A DNA stretch of 64,000 bases from the NCBI RefSeq assembly GCF_051535215.1, contig NZ_JBPPLY010000004.1, forward strand, positions 1 through 64,000, in the 5' to 3' direction. Position 1 is the first letter of the stretch. Every line of letters starts with the position of its first letter. The DNA comes from Nitrobacter sp051535215. GTDB taxonomy: Bacteria; Pseudomonadota; Alphaproteobacteria; Rhizobiales; Xanthobacteraceae. The translations under genes were made by a program, and so were the position numbers. Below, piece by piece: positions 26,481 to 35,366 of the stretch. The notes under the pieces were generated by a model. The model was not told the DNA's origin, did not search any database, and worked only from the letters and a program-made list of their open reading frames with translations.

Positions 26481-26497
26481 TTTTGAATCTATCTAAA
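26481..26497. promoter_or_regulatory. Degenerate ICE-like site upstream of the siderophore receptor
   Basis: TTTTGAATCTATCTAAA matches the ICE consensus TTTAGAAnnnTTCTAAA at 12 of 14 fixed positions. It lies about 130 bases upstream of the receptor start in an AT-rich promoter region. Weaker than the site at exbB, so an Irr role here is tentative. Confidence 0.4.
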
Positions 26498-26604
26498 TCA
26501 TAGCGATTCTAAATTACCTGACCAATCCGTCGCAGGACTTTGCACCCAATTCTCTTGACTGCGTTATATTTGAAACAATTCTAACTGCCGGAGCGCCATA
26601 ATCA

Positions 26605-26844
26605 TCAGGTGACGCTCGGAGGCTTCATCAGCGACAGCATTTCATCGACGGTCTTTTGCGCAACGCTTCTGATGCGATCGGTATCGTCCGTCCCGGCGAT
26701 ATTGACCTGCCGCACCACGGCTTTGATCTCGTCGCGGAAATCGGTCAGGAAACGAAGCGGATCCGGAGAGTTGTTGGCCACGTGCGCGATCAAACCGGTA
26801 ATCATGATCTGGCAGGCCATCATCCGGCCGTTCAGTTCGTCCAT
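26605..26844 (-). CDS. Conserved hypothetical 79-aa protein
   Basis: A small, probably all-helical soluble protein: MDELNGRMMACQIMITGLIA, then PLRFLTDFRDEIKAVVRQVN and VAQKTVDEMLSLMK. No signal peptide and no domain recognised. It lies between the MarR gene and the receptor promoter on the minus strand, as a separate unit. The coding call rests on composition and the clean frame. Confidence 0.6.
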   Translation of the reverse strand: MDELNGRMMACQIMITGLIAHVANNSPDPLRFLTDFRDEIKAVVRQVNIAGTDDTDRIRSVAQKTVDEMLSLMKPPSVT

Positions 26845-26993
26845 CGTAGACCCCTATTTGTTCGTGCATCCCGGCTTTGCGTCCGGTTTGCAATGGGCTG
26901 ATATGGGAGAAGCGATATTCAGTGACAACTGACAACTTGATCGGCGCCGTCCCGTGAGGCGCAACGTTTCGGCTGACGTCCCGTGCGCAGCCG

Positions 26994-27470
26994 TTATTTG
27001 CTCGCGGCATCGCCCGGCTTTTCAGAGCCCTTGTCGTCGGAGACACTCTTAATACGGTGCTTGAGGGCCCGAAGGGTCTCGAGACTCGTTTCGACCGTCT
27101 CCTCTGGAATTCCCTGCAGGACATCCGCGGCGATGGAGTCGCGGAGGCTGTCCAGATCGTCGACGAGCCGGCGCCCTGCCCCGGTCAGAAACAAACGGTT
27201 GGCGCGACGGTCCCGAGGATCGGGCCGGCGCTCCAGGAAGCCGTGATCGACCAGCCGGTCGAGCAGCCGCACCAGCGAAATCGGCTGCAATTCCAGGACG
27301 TCGGCCAGATCGACTTGCGACAGGCCTTCCTTTTGACGGAGCTGGAACAGCACAATCCACTGTGCCCGCGTGGTCCCGCAGCCTTTGGCGCGCAGGTCGA
27401 TATAATTGCGCAGCAGGCGTGAGCTTTCGATCAATTGCGAGACGAACTGGCGTTTGCGATCGAGAGACAT
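26994..27470 (-). CDS. MarR family transcriptional regulator
   Basis: A 158-residue winged-helix repressor. The wHTH core reads WIVLFQLRQKEGLSQVDLAD, LELQPISLVRLLDRLVDHGF and ERRPDPRDRRANRLFLTGAG, the MarR signature with the wing Asp-Arg motif. It is divergent from the RND efflux operon starting at 27607, with 136 bp between, and is likely its repressor, binding in that gap and responding to a phenolic or other efflux substrate. Confidence 0.92.
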   Translation of the reverse strand: MSLDRKRQFVSQLIESSRLLRNYIDLRAKGCGTTRAQWIVLFQLRQKEGLSQVDLADVLELQPISLVRLLDRLVDHGFLERRPDPRDRRANRLFLTGAGRRLVDDLDSLRDSIAADVLQGIPEETVETSLETLRALKHRIKSVSDDKGSEKPGDAASK

Positions 27471-27499
27471 CAGCAGCGCACTGGCCTTAAAGGTTTCCG

Positions 27500-27536
27500 A
27501 TTGTTTAGAATTATCAAAGGATGGTGTGTTTACACA
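27500..27536. promoter_or_regulatory. Candidate operator between marR-type gene and RND operon
   Basis: The 136-bp divergent region carries an inverted repeat TGTG-TTTA-CACA at 27525-27536, and 20 bases left of it TTTAGAATTATCAAA, an ICE half-site lookalike. Either could be the MarR operator. AT content is high compared with flanking genes, as expected for overlapping promoters. Assignment is by position only. Confidence 0.3.
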
Positions 27537-27606
27537 TTATATGCATGCATCTATCTACGGCTAATCGGACAATTTTTGAAGTCCGGATTTTTCAACGCGA
27601 GCCCCC

Positions 27607-28767
27607 ATGTCACGGTCGCGAATCCTCGGTTGGACCTCCCTCGTCGCGGTGATCGCCCTGGCGGGTGGCTATGCGCTGTGGCAGCACGGCGCGGGAAAGC
27701 ATAAAGGTGCCGATCACACCAGCGCCGCGAACGCGCGCGCGATTCCGGTCAAGATCGCGACCGTTCGAAAAAGCGATTTCCCGGTCTATCTGACCGGGCT
27801 CGGGACCGTTCAGGGTTTCAATACCGTCGTGGTCCGCACGCGGGTCGACGGCCAGATCGACCGGATCGCCTTCAAGGAAGGCCAATTGGTCGAGAAAGGC
27901 GATCTGCTCGCCCATATCGATCCGCGGCCATTTCAGGCGGCCCTCGATCAAGCCAAGGCCAAGAAGGCGCAGGATGAAGCCAATCGCGCCAATGCCAATC
28001 TCGACTTGCAGCGTTATACCAAGCTCGGCGAGTTCGCGACCCGACAACAGACCGATACCCAGCGCTCCACCGTGCAGCAACTCACCGCGCAGATCGCGGC
28101 GGATGACGCCGCGATCGCCAACGCGCAAACCCAGCTCGATTACACCAACATCCGCGCGCCGATCGCAGGCGTCACCGGCTTCCGTCAGGTGGATCAGGGC
28201 AACATCGTCAACGCCTCGACGCAGACCGGCATCGTCACCATCGCGCAGATCGAGCCGATCGCCGTGGTTTTCACCGCGCCGGAAGAGCAGCTTCCGCAGA
28301 TCAAGGACGCCCTCGCCGCCGGATCACCGAAAACAATCGCCTACTCCACCGACGGCAAGCGGGTTCTTTCCGAAGGTACGCTGACGCTGATCAACAATCA
28401 GGTCGACACCACCAGCGGAACCATTCGCCTCAAGGCGGTTTTCCAGAACAAGGATCACGTCCTGTGGCCTGGGCAGTCGGTTTCGACCCGCCTGCTTGTG
28501 TCCACGGTGAAGGATGCCGTCGTGGTTCCCGACGACGCCGTCAAGCACGGAACCGACGGGCTTTATGCCTACGCCGTCAATCAGGACAACAAGGCCGAGT
28601 TTCGCAAGATCAAGGCCGGCCAGTCGATTGACGGCGAAACCGTGATCGAGAACGGCCTGACACCCGGAGAACGTGTTATAGTTGCTGGACAATATCGGGT
28701 TGAGCCGGGATCGGCCGTGACCACGACAGTCGCGGACTCCGAACCGTCCGACGGCAAAACCCGTTAG
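27607..28767 (+). CDS. RND efflux membrane fusion protein (MdtA-like)
   Basis: The periplasmic adaptor (386 aa) of a tripartite efflux pump. An N-terminal membrane anchor is followed by the lipoyl-like segment GTVQGFNTVVVRTRVDGQI and IAFKEGQLVEKGDLLAHIDP, an alpha-helical hairpin rich in Ala/Gln, then LDYTNIRAPIAGVTGFRQVD and the barrel domains. It is divergent from the MarR gene and 60 bases upstream of the RND permease. No outer-membrane channel gene follows, so a TolC-type protein encoded elsewhere must complete the pump. Confidence 0.93.
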   Translation: MSRSRILGWTSLVAVIALAGGYALWQHGAGKHKGADHTSAANARAIPVKIATVRKSDFPVYLTGLGTVQGFNTVVVRTRVDGQIDRIAFKEGQLVEKGDLLAHIDPRPFQAALDQAKAKKAQDEANRANANLDLQRYTKLGEFATRQQTDTQRSTVQQLTAQIAADDAAIANAQTQLDYTNIRAPIAGVTGFRQVDQGNIVNASTQTGIVTIAQIEPIAVVFTAPEEQLPQIKDALAAGSPKTIAYSTDGKRVLSEGTLTLINNQVDTTSGTIRLKAVFQNKDHVLWPGQSVSTRLLVSTVKDAVVVPDDAVKHGTDGLYAYAVNQDNKAEFRKIKAGQSIDGETVIENGLTPGERVIVAGQYRVEPGSAVTTTVADSEPSDGKTR

Positions 28768-28827
28768 TCCGGAAGCTCGCGTCGTGGTTGCTGGGGGACA
28801 TGCGAACTTCGGGATCAGGACATTAGA

Positions 28828-31800
28828 ATGAACGGCAGCATTTCCGCACCGTTTATCAGGTACCCCATCGCAACCTCGTTGCTGATGGCGGGCATTCTGT
28901 TTGTCGGACTGGTGGCGTTCCCGCTGCTGCCGGTCGCGCCGCTGCCGCAGGTCGATTTCCCCACCATCCAGGTCCAGGCGAACCTGCCCGGCGCAAGTCC
29001 CGAAACCATGGCGTCGTCGGTGGCGCAGCCGCTTGAGCGGCAAATGGCGCAGATTCCCGGCATCGCGCAGATGACGTCGACCAGTTCGATCGGATCGACC
29101 TCGATCACGATCCAGTTCGATCTCAACCGCAATATCGACGGCGCCGCCAACGACGTTCAGGGCGCCATCAACGCCGCCGGCGGCCAGTTGCCGAAAAACC
29201 TGCCGAGTCCGCCGACCTATCGCAAGGTCAATCCGGCCGACTCGCCCATCATGCTGCTGTCGGCGACATCCGACACCCTGCCCCTGACCACGGTGAGCGA
29301 CGACACCGACGCGCAGATGGCGCAGCAGATCAGCCAGATCGCCGGCGTTGCGCAGGTGTTCGTCGGCGGCCAGCAGAAACCCGCGATCCGTATCCAGATC
29401 GATCCTGCGAAGCTCGTGGCCAAGGGATTGTCACTGGAGGACATCCGCAGCCAGATCACCATGACGACGGTCGACAGCCCGAAAGGCAGCATCGACGGCG
29501 GGACGCGCAGCTACACCATTTATGCCAACGACCAGTTGACCGCGTCGAAGGACTGGAACGACGTCATCATCGCCTACCGCAACGGCGGGCCGCTGCGCAT
29601 CCGCGATATCGGCCGGGCGGTGTCCGGCCCCGAGGACAACAAGCGGGCGGCGTGGGCGAACGGCGAGCGCGGCGTGTTCCTGGTCATTTTCAAGCAGCCC
29701 GGCGCCAACGTCATCGACACCGTCGACCGGATCAAGGCGGAACTGCCGAAACTGATCGCAGCGATCCCGCCGGCGATCAAGATCAACATCATCAGCGACC
29801 GCACGACCACCATCCGCGCCGCCGTCGAAGACGTGCAGATCACCCTGCTCATCACCATCGTCCTCGTCGTGATGGTGATCTTCCTGTTCCTGAGAAGCTT
29901 CTGGGCAACCATCATTCCGAGCGTTACCGTGCCGCTGGCGCTGCTCGGCGCATGCGCGCTGATGTGGCCATTCGGCTATTCGCTCGACAATCTCTCGCTG
30001 ATGGCGCTGACGATTTCGGTCGGCTTCGTCGTCGACGACGCCATCGTCATGCTGGAAAACATAAGTCGCTACATCGAGCAAGGCGAAACGCCGATGGCGG
30101 CGGCATTGAAAGGCGCGGGCGAGATCGGCTTCACCATCATGTCGATCAGTATTTCGCTGGTCGCGGTGCTGATCCCGCTATTGCTGATGGGCGGCATCAT
30201 CGGACGTCTGTTCCGCGAATTCGCGGTGACGCTGGCGATGGCGATCTTCGTGTCGCTTGTCGTGTCGCTGACGCTGACGCCGATGATGGCGTCGCGCTTC
30301 CTGCGAAACCAGCACGACGTCCGGCATGGCAAGCTCTATCAGCTCAGCGAACGCGGCTTCGACGCTATGCTCGACGCCTATCGCCGCGGTCTGGACCTCG
30401 TGCTGCGCTGGCGGCGCACCACGCTTCTGGTGTTCTTCGTGACGCTGGCCCTGTCGATCTACCTGTTCGTCATCATCCCGAAGGGCTTCTTCCCGCAGCA
30501 GGACAACGGCATGATCCTCGGCACCTCCGAGGCGGCGCAGGACATCTCCTTCGACGAAATGAAGCGGAAGCAGGAGGAACTGGGACAGATCGTGATGTCC
30601 GATCCCGCCGTCGCCAGCATCGCCATGTTCATCGGCGGCGGCGGCAGCGCGCTCAACAACGGCCGCATGTACGTCACGCTGAAACCGCGCAGCGAGCGCG
30701 ACGCCTCGGCGCAGCAGATCATCGCGCGGCTGCGGCCCAAGCTCGACAAGGTCGAAGGCGCGCGGCAGTTTCTTCAGGCGGCGCAGGACGTCCGGCTCGG
30801 CGGGCGCGCCACCCGCACGCAGTTCGAGTTTACGCTACAGGATGCCAATCTCGACGAATTGAACACCTGGGCGCCGAAGGTGCTGAGCAAGCTGCAGACG
30901 CTGCCGCAACTGCGCGACGTCGCCACCGACCAGCAGACCAACGGCACCACGCTGACGCTCACGGTGGATCGCGACGCCGCCTCGCGTTACGGCATTGCGC
31001 CGCAACTCATCGACGACACGCTCTATGACGCGTTCGGCCAGCGGCAGGTCGCGCAGTACTTCACCCAGCTCAACAGCTATCACGTGATCCTCGAGATCCT
31101 TCCCGAGTTACAGGGCAAGGTCGATACGCTGAACAAGATCTATGTGAAGTCGCCGCTCACCGGCGAACAGGTGCCGCTCTCGGTGTTCGCCAAGTGGACG
31201 ACCGTGCCGGTGCGGCCGCTGTCGATCAGCCATCAGGGCCAGTTTCCGGCGATCACCATCAGCTTCAATCTCGCGCAGGGCGTGGCGCTGGGACAGGCCA
31301 CCGACGCCGTGCAGAACGCCATGCGCCAGCTCGGCACGCCGGCTACTCTCAGCGGCAGCTTCCAGGGCACCGCGCAAGCCTTCCAGCAATCGCTCGGCAC
31401 CGTGCCGCTGTTGATCCTCGCCGCGCTCGTCGTGGTCTATCTGATCCTCGGCATTCTCTACGAAAGCTACATCCACCCGATCACCATCCTGTCGACGCTG
31501 CCGTCGGCGGGCGTCGGCGCGCTCGCGACGCTGATGCTGTTCGGTTACGATTTCAGCCTGATCGCGCTGATCGGCATCATCCTGCTGATCGGCATCGTGA
31601 AGAAGAACGGCATCATGATGGTCGACTTCGCGATCGCGGCCGAACGCGAGGAGCACCTGTCGCCGGAGCAATCGATCCGCAAGGCCGCCCTGCTCCGCTT
31701 CCGCCCGATCATGATGACGACCATGGCCGCGATGCTCGGCGGTGTGCCGCTGATGCTCGGCACCGGTACCGGCGCGGAAATCCGCCAGCCGCTCGGCTAC

Positions 31801-31971
31801 GCCATGGTCGGGGGATTGGCGGTCAGCCAGGTGCTGACGCTGTTCACCACGCCGGTGGTCTATCTCTACCTCGACCAGTTCTCCAACTGGCTGTCCGGTT
31901 GGGGCCGAGGAGATGCCGGGAGCGATCGAAACGTGCCCGGAGGCGCCGCGATCAACGAAGCGGCCGAATAG
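28828..31971 (+). CDS. RND efflux permease (HAE1/MdtB-MdtC-like)
   Basis: The inner-membrane proton/drug antiporter (1047 aa). Twelve membrane segments with two large periplasmic loops are visible. VGFVVDDAIVMLENISRYIE carries the paired membrane Asp of the proton relay, and GIILLIGIVKKNGIMMVDFA the conserved Lys of helix 10. FFPQQDNGMILG and GSFQGTAQAFQQSL are typical of the MdtB/C branch. A single permease gene is present rather than the MdtB-MdtC pair, so a homotrimer is expected. Substrates probably include hydrophobic toxicants. Confidence 0.93.
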   Translation: MNGSISAPFIRYPIATSLLMAGILFVGLVAFPLLPVAPLPQVDFPTIQVQANLPGASPETMASSVAQPLERQMAQIPGIAQMTSTSSIGSTSITIQFDLNRNIDGAANDVQGAINAAGGQLPKNLPSPPTYRKVNPADSPIMLLSATSDTLPLTTVSDDTDAQMAQQISQIAGVAQVFVGGQQKPAIRIQIDPAKLVAKGLSLEDIRSQITMTTVDSPKGSIDGGTRSYTIYANDQLTASKDWNDVIIAYRNGGPLRIRDIGRAVSGPEDNKRAAWANGERGVFLVIFKQPGANVIDTVDRIKAELPKLIAAIPPAIKINIISDRTTTIRAAVEDVQITLLITIVLVVMVIFLFLRSFWATIIPSVTVPLALLGACALMWPFGYSLDNLSLMALTISVGFVVDDAIVMLENISRYIEQGETPMAAALKGAGEIGFTIMSISISLVAVLIPLLLMGGIIGRLFREFAVTLAMAIFVSLVVSLTLTPMMASRFLRNQHDVRHGKLYQLSERGFDAMLDAYRRGLDLVLRWRRTTLLVFFVTLALSIYLFVIIPKGFFPQQDNGMILGTSEAAQDISFDEMKRKQEELGQIVMSDPAVASIAMFIGGGGSALNNGRMYVTLKPRSERDASAQQIIARLRPKLDKVEGARQFLQAAQDVRLGGRATRTQFEFTLQDANLDELNTWAPKVLSKLQTLPQLRDVATDQQTNGTTLTLTVDRDAASRYGIAPQLIDDTLYDAFGQRQVAQYFTQLNSYHVILEILPELQGKVDTLNKIYVKSPLTGEQVPLSVFAKWTTVPVRPLSISHQGQFPAITISFNLAQGVALGQATDAVQNAMRQLGTPATLSGSFQGTAQAFQQSLGTVPLLILAALVVVYLILGILYESYIHPITILSTLPSAGVGALATLMLFGYDFSLIALIGIILLIGIVKKNGIMMVDFAIAAEREEHLSPEQSIRKAALLRFRPIMMTTMAAMLGGVPLMLGTGTGAEIRQPLGYAMVGGLAVSQVLTLFTTPVVYLYLDQFSNWLSGWGRGDAGSDRNVPGGAAINEAAE

Positions 31972-32098
31972 CGCGCGGATCAGAAGCCGACGCCAGCGGC
32001 TTCGAATTTGCGGGCGCCAGCGCGCGCGCCGCTTCAACCTTGTCAGCCAGCCCAGGATCGCTTTCCGCTTCGAAACGATTTCCGTGGTTGAGCCGCCC

Positions 32099-32977
32099 TC
32101 AAATCCGGAACGATGCGAGCAACGCTTTCTGTGCCTGACTGGCATAACGCTCTTTGTGTCGTAAAACAAAGAAGGAGCGCCGCGGAAGCTCGATCCTGAC
32201 GCGATGAAGCGTTCCGGCTTTCAGCGATTGCGTCACGACGAGATCCGATATCGCGGTTGCACAATCGCCCGACTCGACGGCCACGCGCACGGCCTCGTTC
32301 GACGGCAGCTCGAGCCTGATTGTAAGGTCCGAGATATTCAGCCCAAATTTTCCAAGTGCGGCCTCGAACATCGATCGCGTGCCGGAGCCGGGCTCCCGCA
32401 AGATCCAGCCCGTGGCTGTCAGGCTTTCCGGTGCAATCCTGGTCTGACTGACCCAGGGATGCTTCATGCCGACGACGACGATCAACGAGTCCCCCTCAAT
32501 CTTCCGAACCTCCAGTAAAGGGTCACTGGTCTCGCCTTCGACAAATCCGAGGTCTGCAACGCCATCATGAACAGCTTGAGTCACCTGTTCCGTGTTTGCG
32601 ATCGCGATTTGAAGGTGAATGCCTGGGTAGACCATTTGAAATTGTTGGATGCGCGCGGACAACCAGTAATTCGCCACGGTCTGGCTGGCTGCGATCGTCA
32701 ACGATCCACGTTTCAGACCGGCCAAATCATTCAGGACTTGCTCCGCCGTTTCGGCGCGGGCCACGACGGCACGCGCTTCGTAAAGAAAATCGCGTCCCGT
32801 TTGTGTCAGCACGATGCCACGTCCGACGCGATCGAACAGCTTTATGCCGTAACGCGTCTCCAGCGATGCGATGGCGGCGCTCGTTGCCGATTGCGACAAA
32901 TTCAGCGAGCCCGCGGCTCGCGTGACGTGTTGCTTTTCCGCGACGGCAATGAAGATGCGCAATTGTTCCAGTGTCAT
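32099..32977 (-). CDS. LysR family transcriptional regulator
   Basis: A 292-residue regulator. The N-terminal wHTH reads LEQLRIFIAVAEKQHVTRAA, GSLNLSQSATSAAIASLETR and YGIKLFDRVGRGIVLTQTG. The effector domain (about 90-290) is of the CbbR/CysL type. It is convergent with the RND operon and divergent from the MFS transporter gene, about 400 bp away, which is the most likely target. Effector unknown. Confidence 0.92.
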   Translation of the reverse strand: MTLEQLRIFIAVAEKQHVTRAAGSLNLSQSATSAAIASLETRYGIKLFDRVGRGIVLTQTGRDFLYEARAVVARAETAEQVLNDLAGLKRGSLTIAASQTVANYWLSARIQQFQMVYPGIHLQIAIANTEQVTQAVHDGVADLGFVEGETSDPLLEVRKIEGDSLIVVVGMKHPWVSQTRIAPESLTATGWILREPGSGTRSMFEAALGKFGLNISDLTIRLELPSNEAVRVAVESGDCATAISDLVVTQSLKAGTLHRVRIELPRRSFFVLRHKERYASQAQKALLASFRI

Positions 32978-33386
32978 GGAGCGCTACCTGACGGCAGGCA
33001 CGTTGAAGGATTTGTCGGAGCCGTGGCCTTCAATGCACCTGCGCTTGACGTTGTGAAATCATTTGATACGGCTCGATCACCAATCACGTCGACATCGTCC
33101 GCAACAGCAAAGGTCGGTTTACTACACGACACCGTGCCGCGAATCCAAGCGGCATGACGGTTAGCCGCTCGCCTCCCCACTTATCGATAGCATCGATTGG
33201 AACGATGAAAACTATGAGTTGGATCGCGTGATCGAGAAGGTTCTATTTTGGTCCACGGGTCTGGGGGATCAACAAGATGATCAAGCATTACGGCGCGCCG
33301 ATCGACGAGGTCGACGTGAGTAAGGTCGCTGACTGCTTGGCGCAGACTTATTGACAGCTCGATATCATAGCCTGACGGAGCGCAAC
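32978..33386. other. Divergent intergenic region with a short orphan frame
   Basis: About 410 bases between lysR-type and MFS genes. It must contain both promoters; no clear T-N11-A LysR box is picked out. A 25-codon frame at 33277-33354 (MIKHYGAPIDEVDVSKVADC then LAQTY) has a protein-like sequence without a ribosome site. It could be the remnant of a longer gene, but no family is recognised. Confidence 0.35.
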
Positions 33387-34640
33387 ATGCAGGAAGCCGG
33401 ATCGGCAGCAGCGATCTGCAATACCAAACCGACTCGCGAAGGCTCGGATGGCGCGAGAAAAACAGCGTGGCTCGTCGTTGCGATCATCGTAATCGCGATG
33501 GCGCTTCGGCCTGGCATCGCGTCCATTGGTCCGGTTCTGCCACTCATCAGTCGAGAGTTTTCGCTTTCGCATGCAACTGCATCGTTGCTGACGACCATCC
33601 CGACATTACTGATGGGGCTACTGGCGCTGCCAACCCCGTGGTTGGCGCGGCAACTTGGAAAAAATGAGTTATTGCTTGGGTCACTCGTGCTGCTGTTTAT
33701 CTCGATGGTAGCGCGCACGTTCGTCTCGGACGTCACGCTGCTGTTGCTGACCACGGTGGGCGTGGGGGCTGGAATCGCGATAGCGGGGACGCTGTTCGCC
33801 GGGATCATCAAGGCCCGATTTCCGACGAACATCGCCATGATGATGAGCATCTATACGACCTCGCTCGCGGGCAGCACGACGATCTCCGCCGCCGCGACCG
33901 GCCCGATTGCGGCGATTGCGGACGCAAACGGATCAAGCGGATGGCGGATCGGAACAGGTATCTGGAGTCCTGTCGCGTTGATTGCGATTTTCGCGGCACT
34001 TGGAATCCTCATGCGGGAACGGCGAGAACTGGCCGGAGCTACGGCCAAGGCCATCACGGCTGTACGATTACCGCTCAGGAATTCAACCGCGTGGCTCGTG
34101 GCGCTTTTCTTTGCTTGCGACAATTTTCTGTTCTTCGCGTTCCTGGCATGGACTTCTCCGATGTACCGGGAGCATGGCCTGTCCGCGTCATCTGCGGGTC
34201 TCGTGCTTGCAACCTTCACGGTGGTTTTCACGGTTGCGATGCCGGTGCTCGGTTTATTGAGCCGGGCGCATGACCGACGGGCGTGGCTCGCGGTCTGTGC
34301 GGCGCTCTCGGGCATGGGGACTCTCGGGATGGCATTGGTGCCATCACTGCCTCACATCTCGATTGCCATCGCTGCATTTGGTGTGGGCGGCGGCTTTACG
34401 CTCGCAATGACCTTGCCGCTCGATAACGCGCATAGCGCGGACGAAGCGAATACCTGGAATGCATTCATGATGACCGTCGGTTACCTGCTCGCCGCCACTG
34501 GACCTTTGCTCGTCGGTTTGCTGCGAGATGTCACCGGCACCTTCCAAGCTCCAACCTGGCTTTTGTTCGCGGTAGCGCTCGGGATGTTCCTCCTAACCCC
34601 GTTCCTCGCTCCGCGTCGTCACGCCTTACCAGGCTCATAA
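33387..34640 (+). CDS. MFS transporter, CynX/NimT family
   Basis: A 12-helix major facilitator (417 aa). RPGIASIGPVLPLISREFSL, LLTTIPTLLMGLLALPTPWL and the helix 5 stretch YTTSLAGSTTISAAATGPIA resemble the cyanate/2-nitroimidazole transporter group (CynX/NimT/YycB). The ATG at 33387 has GGAG six bases upstream; an in-frame TTG at 33351 is less likely. The LysR gene on the other side of the promoter region is its probable regulator. Substrate cannot be deduced; no cyanase or related enzyme is nearby. Confidence 0.85.
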   Translation: MQEAGSAAAICNTKPTREGSDGARKTAWLVVAIIVIAMALRPGIASIGPVLPLISREFSLSHATASLLTTIPTLLMGLLALPTPWLARQLGKNELLLGSLVLLFISMVARTFVSDVTLLLLTTVGVGAGIAIAGTLFAGIIKARFPTNIAMMMSIYTTSLAGSTTISAAATGPIAAIADANGSSGWRIGTGIWSPVALIAIFAALGILMRERRELAGATAKAITAVRLPLRNSTAWLVALFFACDNFLFFAFLAWTSPMYREHGLSASSAGLVLATFTVVFTVAMPVLGLLSRAHDRRAWLAVCAALSGMGTLGMALVPSLPHISIAIAAFGVGGGFTLAMTLPLDNAHSADEANTWNAFMMTVGYLLAATGPLLVGLLRDVTGTFQAPTWLLFAVALGMFLLTPFLAPRRHALPGS

Positions 34641-34830
34641 TAAGCTCGCCCGAAATACGACAAGCGGCAGGCGTCGCAGCCATGGGAAGCGAAAAACCAT
34701 GGATGACCCGCCGCCGCAGGCACCGCCCGATGCCATTCGAGCCCTTGTTGTGGACCATTGTGACGGACCACCGCGGTTTTTCGAAAGCCGCGGGTTCGAC
34801 GTCTTTGATCTGCGAGGAGAGAATAGAGGC

Positions 34831-34904
34831 TGGCTGGGGAACTAGGATTCGAACCTAGACAAACAGAGTCAGAGTCTGTTGTGCTACCGTTACACCATTC
34901 CCCA
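34831..34904 (-). tRNA. tRNA-Gln (anticodon CUG)
   Basis: Read on the minus strand, the acceptor arms TGGGGAA and TTCCCCA pair, the discriminator is G and CCA is encoded. The D-arm has GGTGTAACGGTAGCAC, and the anticodon loop CTCTGAC lies between ACAGA and TCTGT, with CTG at complement 34870-34872. The T-arm reads CTAGGTTCGAATCCTAG. Length 74 with CCA. Confidence 0.96.
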
Positions 34905-35366
34905 AGTTTCTGTAATGCCTGCAAGGCGTTACAGATACGGCCGAGGCTCAAAGCGGGCGCGACCGAAACGTGGTCGTTCTACCCGCTCGTTCCCTCTCTT
35001 GGCAAGCGCGCGGATGGGATCGAACCCATTTCTTCTGATCGGCGGGCAGCTTATTGCGCAGCGGCTTCCGACCGCACATCTATTTCGGGGGCGAATCCCA
35101 CCCGAACTTCCGACAGCAACCTCCACCACCGGCAATCCCCGCCGGCGCTGCAGCCTCCCCCTAGCGGTTAATGAACCGCTAATTTCCGCGGGCGGAGCCA
35201 CATCCGGGCGGCTCGCGCCCTCAAAGCCCATTCTCCAATGATATCAGCACGTCGCACCGAACTGCGCAACGCACATCGCAGATCCGTCATGCTGTCCGAG
35301 AGGTTCCGGGTTTAACCGTTTTGACAATAACTGCATGCGACAGTCGGGGTCGACAGCACAAGAATT
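34905..35366. other. Intergenic region between tRNA-Gln and herA-like gene
   Basis: About 460 bases with no supported gene. The tRNA promoter lies at its left end. TAGCGGTT-AATG-AACCGCTA at 35162-35181 is a perfect 8-bp inverted repeat without a T-run and may be a protein-binding site or a small hairpin. Nothing else is recognised. Confidence 0.4.

Noticed and set aside
26569..26585. Second ICE-like site TTTGAAACAATTCTAAC
   Set aside because: Three mismatches at fixed positions, two of them in the left arm; not better than background.
35000..35040. Possible tRNA-like T-arm (GGATGGGATCGAACCCAT)
   Set aside because: The stem-loop is short and its loop is one base short of a normal T-loop; no acceptor, D or anticodon arm can be drawn around it.
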